Of a DNA stretch of 64,000 bases, positions 19,997 through 28,631 are shown in pieces. Position 1 is the stretch's first letter, and every line of letters starts with the position of its first letter. Location: positions 310,001 through 374,000 of the forward strand of contig NZ_SPNJ01000003.1 in assembly GCF_004563925.1 (NCBI RefSeq), read 5' to 3'. Origin of the DNA: Herbaspirillum sp. 3R11. GTDB taxonomy: Bacteria > Pseudomonadota > Gammaproteobacteria > Burkholderiales > Burkholderiaceae_D. The notes beneath the pieces were generated by a model. The model had not been told where the DNA came from. It was given only the letters and a program-made list of their open reading frames with translations, and searched no databases. A program made the position numbers and the translations under genes.

Positions 19997-22378
19997 ATGA
20001 AAAACCTGACCCGTTTCCCTTCCCGCCCGACCCTGGCCCGGCTTGCCGTACTGGCCGCCTTCGCCATGCCGATGGCCGGCCTGCAAGCGCAGGTCGTCGA
20101 TGGCCAGCGCCTGGCCTATGACATCCCGGCCGGTCCGCTGGACCGCGTCCTGAACAACTTCGCCCGACGTGCCGGCGTGCTGCTGTCGTTCGACCCGGCC
20201 ATCACGCATGACCGCCAGACCCCCGGCCTGTCCGGCCGCTACACCGTGACCGAAGGCTTCACCATCCTGCTGGCCGGCTCCGGCCTGCAAGCGGTGAAGA
20301 ACGCCGACGGCGGCTACGTATTGAGCACTGCGACAGTCGGCAGCAACAACAATGCCGTGCTGCCCACCGTCACCATCACCGAAAGCGCCGATCCCACCGC
20401 GCCCTACGCCGGCGGCCTGGTCGCCCGCGGCGGCAGCCTCGGCGTGCTCGGCACGGCCAGTGTGATGGACACGCCATTCAGCACCACCAACTACACGTCC
20501 CAAGGCATCGAAGATGTGCAGGCGCGCGCGATCGGCGACGTGATCGCCAATGACTCCTCCGTGCGCAACACCAACGGCAACGGCGGCTTTGGCGACAGCT
20601 ACCAGATCCGCGGCTTCACGATGTCGGCCAACGACGTGGCGTTCAACGGCCTGTATGGCATGGTGCCGCTGACGCGCATGCCGATCGCCATGGTCGAGCG
20701 CATCGAAGTGCTGAAAGGTCCGGGCACCCTGATGTACGGCATGGGTCCGGCCGGCGGCATCGGCGGCGCAGTCAACCTGGTCTCCAAGCGCGCGCACGAA
20801 GATCCGATTTCCAGCGTGACCGCGACCTACCTGTCCAATTCGCAGTTCGGCCTGAAGGGCGACATCGGCCGTCGTTTCGGCGAGAACCAGGAATGGGGCA
20901 TCCGCGTCAATGCGCTGTACGCCGACGGCAACACCGGCCTGTCCGGCAGCAACCAGCAGCAGAGCATGGGCTCTGTCGGCCTCGACTACAACGGCGGCCG
21001 CGTGCGCTGGAGCCTGGATGCCTACACCCAGCATGAAGACACCCGCAACTTCCGTCCGCAATTCAGCCTGGGCGCCGCCCTCACTGCAGTGCCGAAGGCG
21101 CCGTCGGGCGAGACCAACCTGTATCCGGGCAACACGATGTCGAGTGACGACAAGGCCGTCGCCACGCGTCTGGAATACGATATCAATGACAACCTGACGG
21201 CCTATGGCGCAGTCGGTTACCACGTGGCGCAATCGGCGCAGAACTTCCCGCGCGCCACGATCACTTCCGTGCAGGGAGCCACCAGCGTGACCAACGGCTA
21301 CTACGACCAGAAGGTGACATCCACCTCTGCCGACGTCGGCATGCGCGTGCGCTTCAACACCGCCGGCATCAAGCACACGGTGATCGCGGGCGCCAACATG
21401 CTCAATCAGCAGACCGACTATTTCTATCCTGCAGCGAGCGCGGCAGTCGCGTCCAACCTGTACAACCCGGTGCCCTTGCCGGCAATGACGGGCGTACGTG
21501 GAGATCCAACACCACGCAGCCAACAGCGCCTGACCAGTCTGGCGCTGACCGATACCATGTCGTTGCTCAATGACCGTCTGATCTTTATTGCAGGCCTGCG
21601 CCATCAACAGGTTTACACGCATAGCCTGACCGACGCGACGCAGACCTCGAACAAGACGGCAATTTCGCCGGTGGTGGCCGTGGTCGTCAAGCCGGTCGAG
21701 AATCTGTCGCTGTACGCCAACTACACGGCGGCATTGACGGCGGGCAGCATTGTCCAGCCGCCGAATGTCAACCAGGGCCAGGCATTCCCGCCATCCAAGT
21801 CCAAGCAATATGAGACCGGCGCCAAGATGGACTGGGGCCGCATCACCACCACTGCGGCAGTGTTCCAGATCGAGCAACGGAACAACTCCACCCAACTGAT
21901 CAACGGCTTGCAATACGCCACCCAGGATGGCCGTGCGCGCATCCGCGGCCTTGAACTGGCGGGCTACGGCGAACTGGTGCGAGGCCTGCGCTTCAACGCC
22001 AGCGGCACCTTCTTCGATACCGAGCAATCCCACACCGCTGGCGGCACCAGCGATGGCCGGGAATTGGGCGCCGTACCGAAGAACAACTTCAACCTGGGCC
22101 TGGATTGGGATACCCCATGGCTGACCGGACTGGCGTTGAATACCCGCGTCACCCGAACCGGCGCCACCCTGTACAGCAACACCAGCAACCTGAAGGTGCC
22201 GAGCTGGACGCGTACGGACATCGGCGCGCGCTACATCACCAAGGCGGCCGGCCAGGTCATCACCTACCGCGCCAACATCGAGAACGTGTTCGACAAGAAC
22301 TACTGGGTGATGCAGAACGGTTATGTCGGCACTGCATCCGGCCGCACCTTCGTGCTGTCGGCGCAAGTGGACTTCTGA
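19997..22378 (+). CDS. TonB-dependent ferric-siderophore receptor with signalling domain, module 3
   Basis: A 793-residue protein. The signal peptide (about 1-32) is followed by an STN domain (about 38-112: LAYDIPAGPLDRVLNNFARRAGV through GGYVLSTATV). The plug (DTPFSTTNYTSQGIEDVQAR; EVLKGPGTLMYGMGPAGGIGGAVNLVSKRA) and barrel end in LSAQVDF with terminal Phe. Plug and barrel are of a different subtype from modules 1 and 2 (no QSISVI motif, no Cys pair at the C-terminus), so it probably recognises a different ferric complex. A clear terminator follows. Confidence 0.94.
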   Translation: MKNLTRFPSRPTLARLAVLAAFAMPMAGLQAQVVDGQRLAYDIPAGPLDRVLNNFARRAGVLLSFDPAITHDRQTPGLSGRYTVTEGFTILLAGSGLQAVKNADGGYVLSTATVGSNNNAVLPTVTITESADPTAPYAGGLVARGGSLGVLGTASVMDTPFSTTNYTSQGIEDVQARAIGDVIANDSSVRNTNGNGGFGDSYQIRGFTMSANDVAFNGLYGMVPLTRMPIAMVERIEVLKGPGTLMYGMGPAGGIGGAVNLVSKRAHEDPISSVTATYLSNSQFGLKGDIGRRFGENQEWGIRVNALYADGNTGLSGSNQQQSMGSVGLDYNGGRVRWSLDAYTQHEDTRNFRPQFSLGAALTAVPKAPSGETNLYPGNTMSSDDKAVATRLEYDINDNLTAYGAVGYHVAQSAQNFPRATITSVQGATSVTNGYYDQKVTSTSADVGMRVRFNTAGIKHTVIAGANMLNQQTDYFYPAASAAVASNLYNPVPLPAMTGVRGDPTPRSQQRLTSLALTDTMSLLNDRLIFIAGLRHQQVYTHSLTDATQTSNKTAISPVVAVVVKPVENLSLYANYTAALTAGSIVQPPNVNQGQAFPPSKSKQYETGAKMDWGRITTTAAVFQIEQRNNSTQLINGLQYATQDGRARIRGLELAGYGELVRGLRFNASGTFFDTEQSHTAGGTSDGRELGAVPKNNFNLGLDWDTPWLTGLALNTRVTRTGATLYSNTSNLKVPSWTRTDIGARYITKAAGQVITYRANIENVFDKNYWVMQNGYVGTASGRTFVLSAQVDF

Positions 22379-22410
22379 TCGGGAAATTGCTGCAGATCCG
22401 ACGCTTTATC

Positions 22411-22439
22411 AGCCCGCCTTTTTTGGCGGGCTTTTTTTC
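22411..22439 (+). terminator. Rho-independent terminator after module 3
   Basis: An 8-bp stem AGCCCGCC / GGCGGGCT with a T6 loop, followed by a T7 run. It ends the third iron module and may also serve the convergent MarR gene. Confidence 0.92.
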
Positions 22440-22480
22440 GTCGGTTGTAATGGAATGATGGGATTGCTGATGCTGCTTTT

Positions 22481-22912
22481 TTAGCTCAGCGTTTTATTGA
22501 GTTTGGCCAGATCGGCCATCATGCGCTGGTATTCCGCGCTGGTGACCGAACAGCTGTCGGCGATCGCTTCGCTCACCCGCAGGCCGGCTTCGCGCAGGGC
22601 TTCGCCGGCGGGGGTCAGGCTGAGCAGGACATTGCGCTCGTCGCGCGTGTCGCGCACTCTGCTAATCAGGCCTTCGGCTTCGAGCCGCTTGATCAGCGGC
22701 GTGACCGACCCGGAATCCTGCTGCAGGCGCTCGGCCACATCCTTGACGCCCAGTCCCTGCTGCTGCCACAGCACCACCATCACCAGGTATTGCGGATACG
22801 TGAGGTTCAGCGGCGCCAGCAACGGCTTGTAGAGTTGCGTCATCTTCAGCGAGGTGCTGTAGAGCGAAAAACACAGATGCTGGTCGAGCGTGGGCGGGTT
22901 GAATTTGGCCAT
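22481..22912 (-). CDS. MarR-family regulator, OhrR-like
   Basis: A 143-residue winged-helix MarR protein. The N-terminus LDQHLCFSLYSTSLKMTQLYKPLL carries C14 at the place of the peroxide-sensing Cys of OhrR. The wing is RVRDTRDERNVLLSLTPAG. It sits downstream of, and on the same strand as, the secreted hydrolase (23014-23781), not next to an ohr gene. A second OhrR-like regulator in this window (55788-56264) does pair with ohr. It may respond to oxidants and regulate the hydrolase gene, whose promoter carries a TTAGCGCGCTAA palindrome. Confidence 0.9.
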   Translation of the reverse strand: MAKFNPPTLDQHLCFSLYSTSLKMTQLYKPLLAPLNLTYPQYLVMVVLWQQQGLGVKDVAERLQQDSGSVTPLIKRLEAEGLISRVRDTRDERNVLLSLTPAGEALREAGLRVSEAIADSCSVTSAEYQRMMADLAKLNKTLS

Positions 22913-22956
22913 GGCGAAGAAGCTGCGAAAAATCGGAATCCCCTAGCCTAACGGCT

Positions 22957-22991
22957 CGCGGCCGCCAAGGCAAATCGCCTTGGCGGCCGCG
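22957..22991. repeat. GC-rich 15-bp hairpin between hydrolase and MarR genes
   Basis: CGCGGCCGCCAAGGC (22957-22971) pairs perfectly with its complement at 22977-22991 around a 5-nt loop. There is no T run on either side. On the minus strand it would sit in the message between the hydrolase stop and the MarR start, where it could separate or stabilise the two parts. Confidence 0.75.
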
Positions 22992-23013
22992 GCTGCAGCT
23001 AGAGTGTTGCCGA

Positions 23014-23781
23014 TTAACGTTGGGCGGCGGCGAAAATCACTTCCGCGACCTTCTCAGGCTGCGACACCATCGGCACGTGGCTGGTCGCCAGCGTGGTGGT
23101 GGTGGCGTTGATCTTCTTCGCAAAAGCCTGTTCCAGTTCCGGCGAGATCATGCGGTCTTGCGACGACACGATGTAGTAGTTCGGCTTGTTGCGCCAGGCG
23201 GCGACGGTGGTCTTGTCGCCGAACGCCTTGGCGGCGATCGGACCCTGGGTCGCGGCGATCAGTGCGGCCGTGGCAGGCGATACGTCTTGCGCAAAGTTCT
23301 TGGCGACCGAGTCAGCCGGCAGCCACAGATAGCCGCCCGCATCCTGTTGCAGCGTGGCGATGCCGGCCGGCACGGCGTAATCCTTGCCCAGCGTGGCGGT
23401 GGCTTCACCTTCCGACGGCGCAAACGCGGCGACGTAGACCAGCGCCTTGATCTTGTCGCTGGTGCCGGCTTGCGTGATCACGGTGCCGCCCCAGGAATGA
23501 CCGACCAGTACGACCTTGCCGGTCTGGGCATCGACCACGCGCTGGGTGGCGGCGACGTCATCGGCCAGCGAGCTGAGCGGATTTTGTACGGCGACGACTT
23601 TCAGACCCTTGGCTTGCAGCAACGGGATGACTTTGTCCCAGCTGGAGCCATCGGCGAAGGCGCCATGCACCAGCACGACGGTGGTGGCGTCGGCGGCCAA
23701 AGGCGCGGCTTGCACGCTGAATGCAGCGGCCGACAAGAGTGTGGAAGCGAGAACGGCGTTGGCGATGGTGGTCAGTTTCAT
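23014..23781 (-). CDS. Secreted alpha/beta hydrolase
   Basis: A 255-residue protein. The signal peptide (about 1-25, ending VQA) is followed by an alpha/beta-hydrolase domain with VLVHGAFADGSSW (oxyanion region, 37-49), nucleophile S96 in GHSWGG, an Asp in SSQDRMI and H235 in ATSHVPMVSQP. It resembles the salicylate-esterase / EstC-like group of small esterases; the substrate is unknown. The AAAGGACT Shine-Dalgarno before the ATG is good. The promoter region (23828-23923) holds two copies of a TTAGCGCGC element. Confidence 0.9.
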   Translation of the reverse strand: MKLTTIANAVLASTLLSAAAFSVQAAPLAADATTVVLVHGAFADGSSWDKVIPLLQAKGLKVVAVQNPLSSLADDVAATQRVVDAQTGKVVLVGHSWGGTVITQAGTSDKIKALVYVAAFAPSEGEATATLGKDYAVPAGIATLQQDAGGYLWLPADSVAKNFAQDVSPATAALIAATQGPIAAKAFGDKTTVAAWRNKPNYYIVSSQDRMISPELEQAFAKKINATTTTLATSHVPMVSQPEKVAEVIFAAAQR

Positions 23782-23827
23782 GATGAGTCCTTTTGGGTTG
23801 AGGTCAGATAAAAGTCGGATAAATTAG

Positions 23828-23923
23828 TTAGCGCGCTAAGTAATAAAGTATTAAAAACGCGCTTCAAGGGGCGCGGCGGGGACGACGGGATTAACTATAG
23901 CGAACAATTAATTAGCGCGCAAT
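23828..23923 (-). promoter_or_regulatory. Promoter of the secreted hydrolase with two TTAGCGCGC operators
   Basis: On the minus strand TTGAAG (23862-23867), a 16-bp spacer and TATTAC (23840-23845). The perfect palindrome TTAGCGCGCTAA (23828-23839) directly follows the -10. A second, half-degenerate copy (TTAGCGCGCAA, 23912-23922) lies upstream of the -35. The layout suggests repression, possibly by the OhrR-like MarR protein encoded at 22481-22912. Confidence 0.6.
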
Positions 23924-23993
23924 ATAATTTTAAATAAATTTTAAACCTTGGTCATTTTGTCGCTTGTTTGCTTTCCGGCAAGAGCACCCGCTT

Positions 23994-24857
23994 CTAACCG
24001 CCACCGGCGCTCGCAGCGGTCCGCCGCGAGGATTGCGCACTCTGTGCCATCTCGGTCATATAGCGCCCCGGCGACACGCCGATCGACTTGCGGAACATCG
24101 TCACGAAGCTGCTGGCGCTCTCATATCCGAGATCGGCGGCAACCTGCTGGATGGAAGCGCCCTTCGCCAGCCATTGCACCGCCAGCACGATGGTGAACTG
24201 CTGGCGCCAGCGGCCAAAGCTCATGCCGGTCTGCTGCGCGACCAGGCGCGACAGCGTGCGCTCGCTCAGGCCGGCCCATTTGGCCCACGTCTCTATCGTC
24301 CCGCGTTCGGACGGCGTCGCCAGCATCATGCCGACTATCCTGCGCAGTCGCTCATCGACCGGCATCGGCAAGTGCAGCGTGCTGATCGGTGCGGCGTTGA
24401 TCTCATCGAACAACAAGGTCGCCAGATGCGACTCCATGCCGCCTTCCGGATACAAGACCGGGAAACCGGCTGAGCGGATCAGCAATTCCCGCAACAAGGG
24501 CGTCGCGGCAAAGGTGCAGCAGGTCGACGGCAGCTGGGAAGGAATGGCAGGATCGAGGAAAGCGTTATAACCCTCGATCGTCCCCTCGGCCTTGATCGCG
24601 TGCAGCATGTCGCCCGGAATCCAGATCGCGCTGTGGGGCGGCACCAGCCACAACCCGCCCGCAGCTTCGCAGGTCAGCACCCCGCGCAGACACAGCAACA
24701 CCTGCGCTTTTTTATGGCTATGAAAATCCAGCTCCAGCCGCCCGGTTGTTTCCATGGCGATACCAAAGGCCGTAATCGGGCGAGGAATGTCGTCGGGATC
24801 AATCCAGCTGGTCGGCGGCGGCAATTCAGGCCGGGGAAGTTCTGTCAGGATCGGCAT
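23994..24857 (-). CDS. AraC-family transcriptional regulator (cupin type)
   Basis: A 287-residue protein. The N-terminal cupin-like sensor (about 20-110: DFHSHKKAQVLLCLRGVLTCEAAGG and WLVPPHSAIWIPGDMLHAI) is followed by two AraC helix-turn-helix units at the C-terminus (SERTLSRLVAQQTGMSF; IQQVAADLGYESASSFVTMFRKSIGVSPGRYM). ATG 24855-24857 fits the family; the frame is open to 25001 without support. It is divergent from the siderophore-interacting protein gene and probably regulates it. The intergenic region contains ATCGGCAGCGCCGAT (24928-24942), a possible binding site. Confidence 0.9.
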   Translation of the reverse strand: MPILTELPRPELPPPTSWIDPDDIPRPITAFGIAMETTGRLELDFHSHKKAQVLLCLRGVLTCEAAGGLWLVPPHSAIWIPGDMLHAIKAEGTIEGYNAFLDPAIPSQLPSTCCTFAATPLLRELLIRSAGFPVLYPEGGMESHLATLLFDEINAAPISTLHLPMPVDERLRRIVGMMLATPSERGTIETWAKWAGLSERTLSRLVAQQTGMSFGRWRQQFTIVLAVQWLAKGASIQQVAADLGYESASSFVTMFRKSIGVSPGRYMTEMAQSAQSSRRTAASAGGG

Positions 24858-25015
24858 GATGAGAGCGCCCGCAAGGTGTGATTGGCAAGAATACGAAAGA
24901 TATTGGCAAAGTTTAGCATTGCTGCACATCGGCAGCGCCGATATGCTGACCTGAACAGGCAATGCCACTCCGACGGCATTCCGATGCCACTCCGATGTCA
25001 ATCACCTCGTCCTCA

Positions 25016-25765
25016 ATGACCAACTCTACTCACGCAACGACCGATACAACGCCACGCCAAACCGGCGGTTTCAGCAAAGCCCTGCTGCGCCTGTTCATGA
25101 AACGCGCCGTCATCGTCGCGGCGGAGAACCTGGCCGGACGATTCTATTTGCTCACGCTGGAGAGTCCTGCGCTCAGGGCGGTTGCATGGCAACCCGGCCA
25201 GAAAGTGCAGATAGCGATGGGATCAGCCTTCGTCGCGCGCACCTTCACACCCGTCGAATGGGATGCCGCAGCCGGTCGCACGCGCCTCCTCGGCTATGCC
25301 CATGGAGCGGGACCGGGCAGCGACTGGCTGCGCAGCGCCAGGAAGAATGACGAGTGCGATGTGTTCGGCCCACGCTCTTCACTCGATACGCGAGCGATCG
25401 CCGGACCGATCGTCCTCTTTGGCGATGAAACATCCATCGGACTCGCAGGTTCGCTACGACACTTGCATCAGGCGAAATCGGTGCAAAGCTTCCTGGAAAC
25501 CGATGACGTCGACAGCGTCCGCGCCGTGGCGGCACACCTTGGAATCGGCGGCCTCCACCTGTCGCAGAGGACCGCAGGCGACGCGCATTTGCACGTCATC
25601 ACCGAACAGCTTGCGGCGCTGGCCGCCACCGGTGCGATCTTCCTCCTGACCGGAAAGGCGCAGTCGATACAGCAATTGCGCCGCAGCCTGAAATCCACCG
25701 GCGTCCCCGGCGCGCGCATCCTCACAAAAGCCTATTGGGCGCCCGGCAAGGCCGGTCTGGACTGA
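25016..25765 (+). CDS. Siderophore-interacting FAD-binding reductase (SIP family)
   Basis: About 249 residues. The FAD-binding barrel part has VARTFTPVEWD and LLGYAHGAGPGSDW, and the C-terminal SIP-like nucleotide domain has VLFGDETSIGLAGSL and LLTGKAQSIQQLRRSL. SIP proteins (ViuB, YqjH, FscN type) reduce ferric siderophores in the cytosol to release Fe(II). That would complete uptake through the three TonB receptors nearby, though no Fur box is seen here. The start is uncertain: ATG 25016, 24995 and 24962 are all in frame and none has a good Shine-Dalgarno. Confidence 0.85.
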   Translation: MTNSTHATTDTTPRQTGGFSKALLRLFMKRAVIVAAENLAGRFYLLTLESPALRAVAWQPGQKVQIAMGSAFVARTFTPVEWDAAAGRTRLLGYAHGAGPGSDWLRSARKNDECDVFGPRSSLDTRAIAGPIVLFGDETSIGLAGSLRHLHQAKSVQSFLETDDVDSVRAVAAHLGIGGLHLSQRTAGDAHLHVITEQLAALAATGAIFLLTGKAQSIQQLRRSLKSTGVPGARILTKAYWAPGKAGLD

Positions 25766-25788
25766 AACATTCTCACAATGGAGCCCCC

Positions 25789-26385
25789 ATGCCCGACCTC
25801 GACAGCCTTTACTCTCCGCCTTCCGAAATGATCCAGAAGTCAGTGCTGCCGCATCTGGTGCCGTTCCACGTCGCCTATATCGAGGCGGCGACATTCTTTT
25901 GCCTGGCTACAGGTCGGCAGCAAGGATTGGACGCCTCGCCGCGCGGCGGTGAACCGGGCTTCGTCCACGTCCTCGATTCGAAGACGCTGGCCTTCGCCGA
26001 CTGGCCCGGCAACAACCGCATCGAATCGATGCGCAACCTGCAGGAAGATCCGCGCGCCGCGCTGCTGTTCATCTTCCCGGGCCTCGACATCTTCATGCGC
26101 GTCAACGGCAACGCCACGGTCTCTACCGATCCGGATCTGCTCGCCACCCTGGGCGAGTCCGGAAAAATACCCAAGACCGCCATCGTCATCCTGATCGACG
26201 AAGTGCTCTTCCATTGCGGCAAGGCAATCAACCGCGCACGGTTATGGGCCGACGAATCGCGCCTCGACCGCGAGGCGCTGCCGAGCGTCGGCGCCATGAA
26301 AGCCTCGCTCACCGGCGCCGGCGAAGAACAGGCCAGGCTGGTGGATGAGCATTATTCCCACAGCGTCAGGACGGATCTTTACTGA
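25789..26385 (+). CDS. Pyridoxamine 5'-phosphate oxidase-fold flavin protein
   Basis: A 198-residue protein with the split-barrel PNPOx fold: FCLATGRQQGLDASPRGGEPGFVHVLDSKTLAFADWPGNNRIESMRNLQEDP is typical of the MSMEG_1061-like FMN-binding subgroup. VLFHCGKAINRARLW lies near the C-terminus. The true substrate is unknown; these proteins reduce or oxidise small molecules with a flavin. ATG 25789 has TGGAG just upstream. It starts 23 bp after the SIP gene on the same strand, so the two probably form an operon and may share electron transfer. Confidence 0.87.
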   Translation: MPDLDSLYSPPSEMIQKSVLPHLVPFHVAYIEAATFFCLATGRQQGLDASPRGGEPGFVHVLDSKTLAFADWPGNNRIESMRNLQEDPRAALLFIFPGLDIFMRVNGNATVSTDPDLLATLGESGKIPKTAIVILIDEVLFHCGKAINRARLWADESRLDREALPSVGAMKASLTGAGEEQARLVDEHYSHSVRTDLY

Positions 26386-26444
26386 AACCCCGATGCCGAC
26401 ATCAGGAGTTTCAACAAGCGTTCCAACAACAGCCAAATCGGCAA

Positions 26445-26474
26445 TTGACATGACCGCCTGACAACGACTACGCT
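26445..26474 (+). promoter_or_regulatory. Possible promoter of the PAS-GGDEF gene
   Basis: TTGACA (26445-26450), an 18-bp spacer and TACGCT (26469-26474). The -35 is perfect and the -10 is weak. Confidence 0.4.
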
Positions 26475-26505
26475 GGTCCCGTGCAGTCTACCGGGGGAGG
26501 CAGTC

Positions 26506-27504
26506 ATGACGGGGAGTCAATCGCGGCCGCTGACGTTGCCGGAGGTGATGGAGCACCATATCCAGTTCACCGAAAACGCCATCGCCATCTTCGATCCGGA
26601 TGGCAACTTTGTCTTCCACAACCAAGCCTTTGTCAGGACCTTCGGGCTGGAAGCCGAATCCATGGAGGGTTGGCATTCCGATGACTGGCTGACCTGGATG
26701 TATGTGCATCGCGGCGGCGTCAATATTGAATGGGATTCGCTGGAGGCGTGGCTGAATTACGTGCACAGCGTGTCCCGCTCCAAACCGTTCCGCCGTTTCG
26801 AAACCGACCTGATCGACGGTCGCTGGCTGCTGGTCAGCGAGCAAACCTATTCCTCCGGCCACCTGGTCCTGCATTGCGCCGACATCACGCTGCAAAAGAA
26901 GACCGAACGGGATCTGAAGGAAGCGATCGCCACCATCAAGCACATCGCCCAGACCGATGAGCTCACCAACCTCCCCAACCGGCGCCATGTATTGAGCCGG
27001 TTCCATGAAGAGCTGCTGCGCGCCGCGCGCTACAAACATGAACTCTGCATCGGCATCCTCGACATCGATCACTTCAAGCGCGTGAACGACAAGTACGGCC
27101 ACCCCGTCGGCGATGCCGTGCTACGACACTTCTCGACGTTTCTCCGGACGCATCTGCGGGCGCAAGACATCGTCGGGCGACTCGGCGGCGAAGAGTTTGT
27201 CGTGATCTTTCCCGAGACGAAGCTGGCCGATGCGATGTTTGTATTGAACAGAATCATCGACATCTTGCACACGGAGTGCATGGTGGAGATCGCGCCGGAT
27301 ATCTGCTACACGTTTTCCGGAGGTCTGGCGTCCACGGAGGCAGGAGCAAGACAAACCGAAGACAGCGATCTGCTCCTCGCCAATGCCGACAACGCCTTGT
27401 ATCAGGCGAAAAATGGCGGGCGGAACAAGATCGTCTGCTACCAGCATTGCGCTGAAGTTTCTGCCCCTCTTGCCGTCTTCGACGACGAGCAGATGTCGGG
27501 ATGA
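26506..27504 (+). CDS. PAS-GGDEF diguanylate cyclase
   Basis: A 332-residue soluble protein. The N-terminal PAS domain (about 15-130: FTENAIAIFDPDGNFVFHNQAFVRTFGLE) has a QKKTERDLKEA linker helix. A GGDEF domain follows (about 145-320) with DELTNLPNRRH, DIDHFKRVNDKYGHPVGDAVL and an intact active site GGEEF. An inhibitory site RAQD sits five residues before it. It should synthesise c-di-GMP in response to a small ligand or redox signal bound by PAS, with product inhibition. No membrane segment is seen. The terminator at 27551-27579 follows. Confidence 0.93.
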   Translation: MTGSQSRPLTLPEVMEHHIQFTENAIAIFDPDGNFVFHNQAFVRTFGLEAESMEGWHSDDWLTWMYVHRGGVNIEWDSLEAWLNYVHSVSRSKPFRRFETDLIDGRWLLVSEQTYSSGHLVLHCADITLQKKTERDLKEAIATIKHIAQTDELTNLPNRRHVLSRFHEELLRAARYKHELCIGILDIDHFKRVNDKYGHPVGDAVLRHFSTFLRTHLRAQDIVGRLGGEEFVVIFPETKLADAMFVLNRIIDILHTECMVEIAPDICYTFSGGLASTEAGARQTEDSDLLLANADNALYQAKNGGRNKIVCYQHCAEVSAPLAVFDDEQMSG

Positions 27505-27550
27505 ACCGAGCTTGCTCAAACAAAGTCCATCCGACCGGACCGCACATGCA

Positions 27551-27579
27551 AAAACGTCCGGCATCGCGCCGGACGTTTT
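27551..27579. terminator. Bidirectional rho-independent terminator
   Basis: A 12-bp stem AAAACGTCCGGC / GCCGGACGTTTT with a 5-nt loop, between the GGDEF gene and the convergent transporter gene. A and T runs are built into the stem ends. Confidence 0.88.
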
Positions 27580-27600
27580 CTTTCGTGCAGAGCGAGTCGC

Positions 27601-28569
27601 TCAAAACAGCTTGGCAATACGGAAGTTGATACGGTTGCGCTCCTTCAGGCCATTGTCGACGGCGACATCCTGGCCGTACTGGAACTGCACTTGCGTGCTC
27701 GGGTTGATGAAACTGGTGACCGTGAGGCGCGCATATTGCGTGTTGAGCTTGTCGCCCTGCTTGACGCCGTTGACCTCCGTCTCACCGCCGCGCACGCTGC
27801 CGAAGCCCACCGACAGGGCAGTGGCTGACGACAGGTTGTAGCGCAGATGCGCCTGCGCTTCATAGCGCGGCGCCTGCTTCATGGTGGCGTGCGCCGGCGT
27901 GAAGTCGGTGTTGTTGCCGTTGATCGTCACGTCGCCCACCAGGTCGAGCGCCCAGTCGGCGTTGAAGTGACGGATGTAGGCCAGCTGGAACAAGGCCTTC
28001 CAGCGGTTCTCGCCGAGATTCAACAGCTTGTTGCTGTCGTAGTTGCCGGTGGGCAGATACAGATAGGGACCGATGCTGATCACGTCGCGCGTAGTCTGGT
28101 CGAGGATGAACTTGACCGGCGCGCCGAGGATCAGGTCGCCGGTGCCGCTGGCGTTGCCCAGCACGGTGGCGTCGCCGTTGGTGCGCAGCGTGCCGAACGG
28201 CAGGATGAACTGCGGATCGAGTACGGCGCTCTCGGAAAGTTTGACGACGTGAATGTAACGCGCCAGCGCCACGTTGGACGTCAGCCCGAAATTGCCGGAT
28301 ACCTTGTTGCCGTGCACGTAGGAATCCTTGCGTTCGGCATACTGGTAATAGAGCATCGCGATGTTGGCGCCGGCGGGATAGGCTTCATAGTCGCCGGCGG
28401 TTACCTCCAGCGCCGATGCGGATTGTGACAGCGACAGCGCATAGAGCAGGCTGGCGGCGAGCACCGCGCGCCAGATGCCGGTGCCATTGCCCGTACATTG
28501 CGGCGGATGGTCCTGGTGCGATGAAGACATCTGATCTTTCTTGCTACCCGATTTTGTTGTTGAAAACAT
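27601..28569 (-). CDS. Outer-membrane transporter-like protein (MetA-pathway phenol degradation family)
   Basis: A 322-residue protein. A hydrophilic N-terminal lead is followed by a signal-like segment (about 33-53: AVLAASLLYALSLSQSASA). The mature part is beta-rich, with alternating segments and a terminal Phe (INFRIAKLF) as in outer-membrane barrels. Blocks such as YLPTGNYDSNKLLNLGENRW and QFQYGQDVAVDNGLKERNRINFRIAKLF match the COG4313 SphA/phenol MetA-pathway group linked to uptake of hydrophobic aromatics. ATG 28567-28569 has GGGAGAG upstream. It lies 62 bp after the aldoxime dehydratase gene on the same strand, so it may import the aldoxime or nitrile. Confidence 0.85.
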   Translation of the reverse strand: MFSTTKSGSKKDQMSSSHQDHPPQCTGNGTGIWRAVLAASLLYALSLSQSASALEVTAGDYEAYPAGANIAMLYYQYAERKDSYVHGNKVSGNFGLTSNVALARYIHVVKLSESAVLDPQFILPFGTLRTNGDATVLGNASGTGDLILGAPVKFILDQTTRDVISIGPYLYLPTGNYDSNKLLNLGENRWKALFQLAYIRHFNADWALDLVGDVTINGNNTDFTPAHATMKQAPRYEAQAHLRYNLSSATALSVGFGSVRGGETEVNGVKQGDKLNTQYARLTVTSFINPSTQVQFQYGQDVAVDNGLKERNRINFRIAKLF

Positions 28570-28631
28570 GGTTCTCTCCCTGAATAGTTGTAAGGACATG
28601 ACGATGGAACTGCAGAGGCGATAGCGGCGAA

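Noticed and set aside
22957..22991. GC-rich hairpin considered as a terminator
   Set aside because: No T run on either strand. Kept only as a repeat/hairpin feature.
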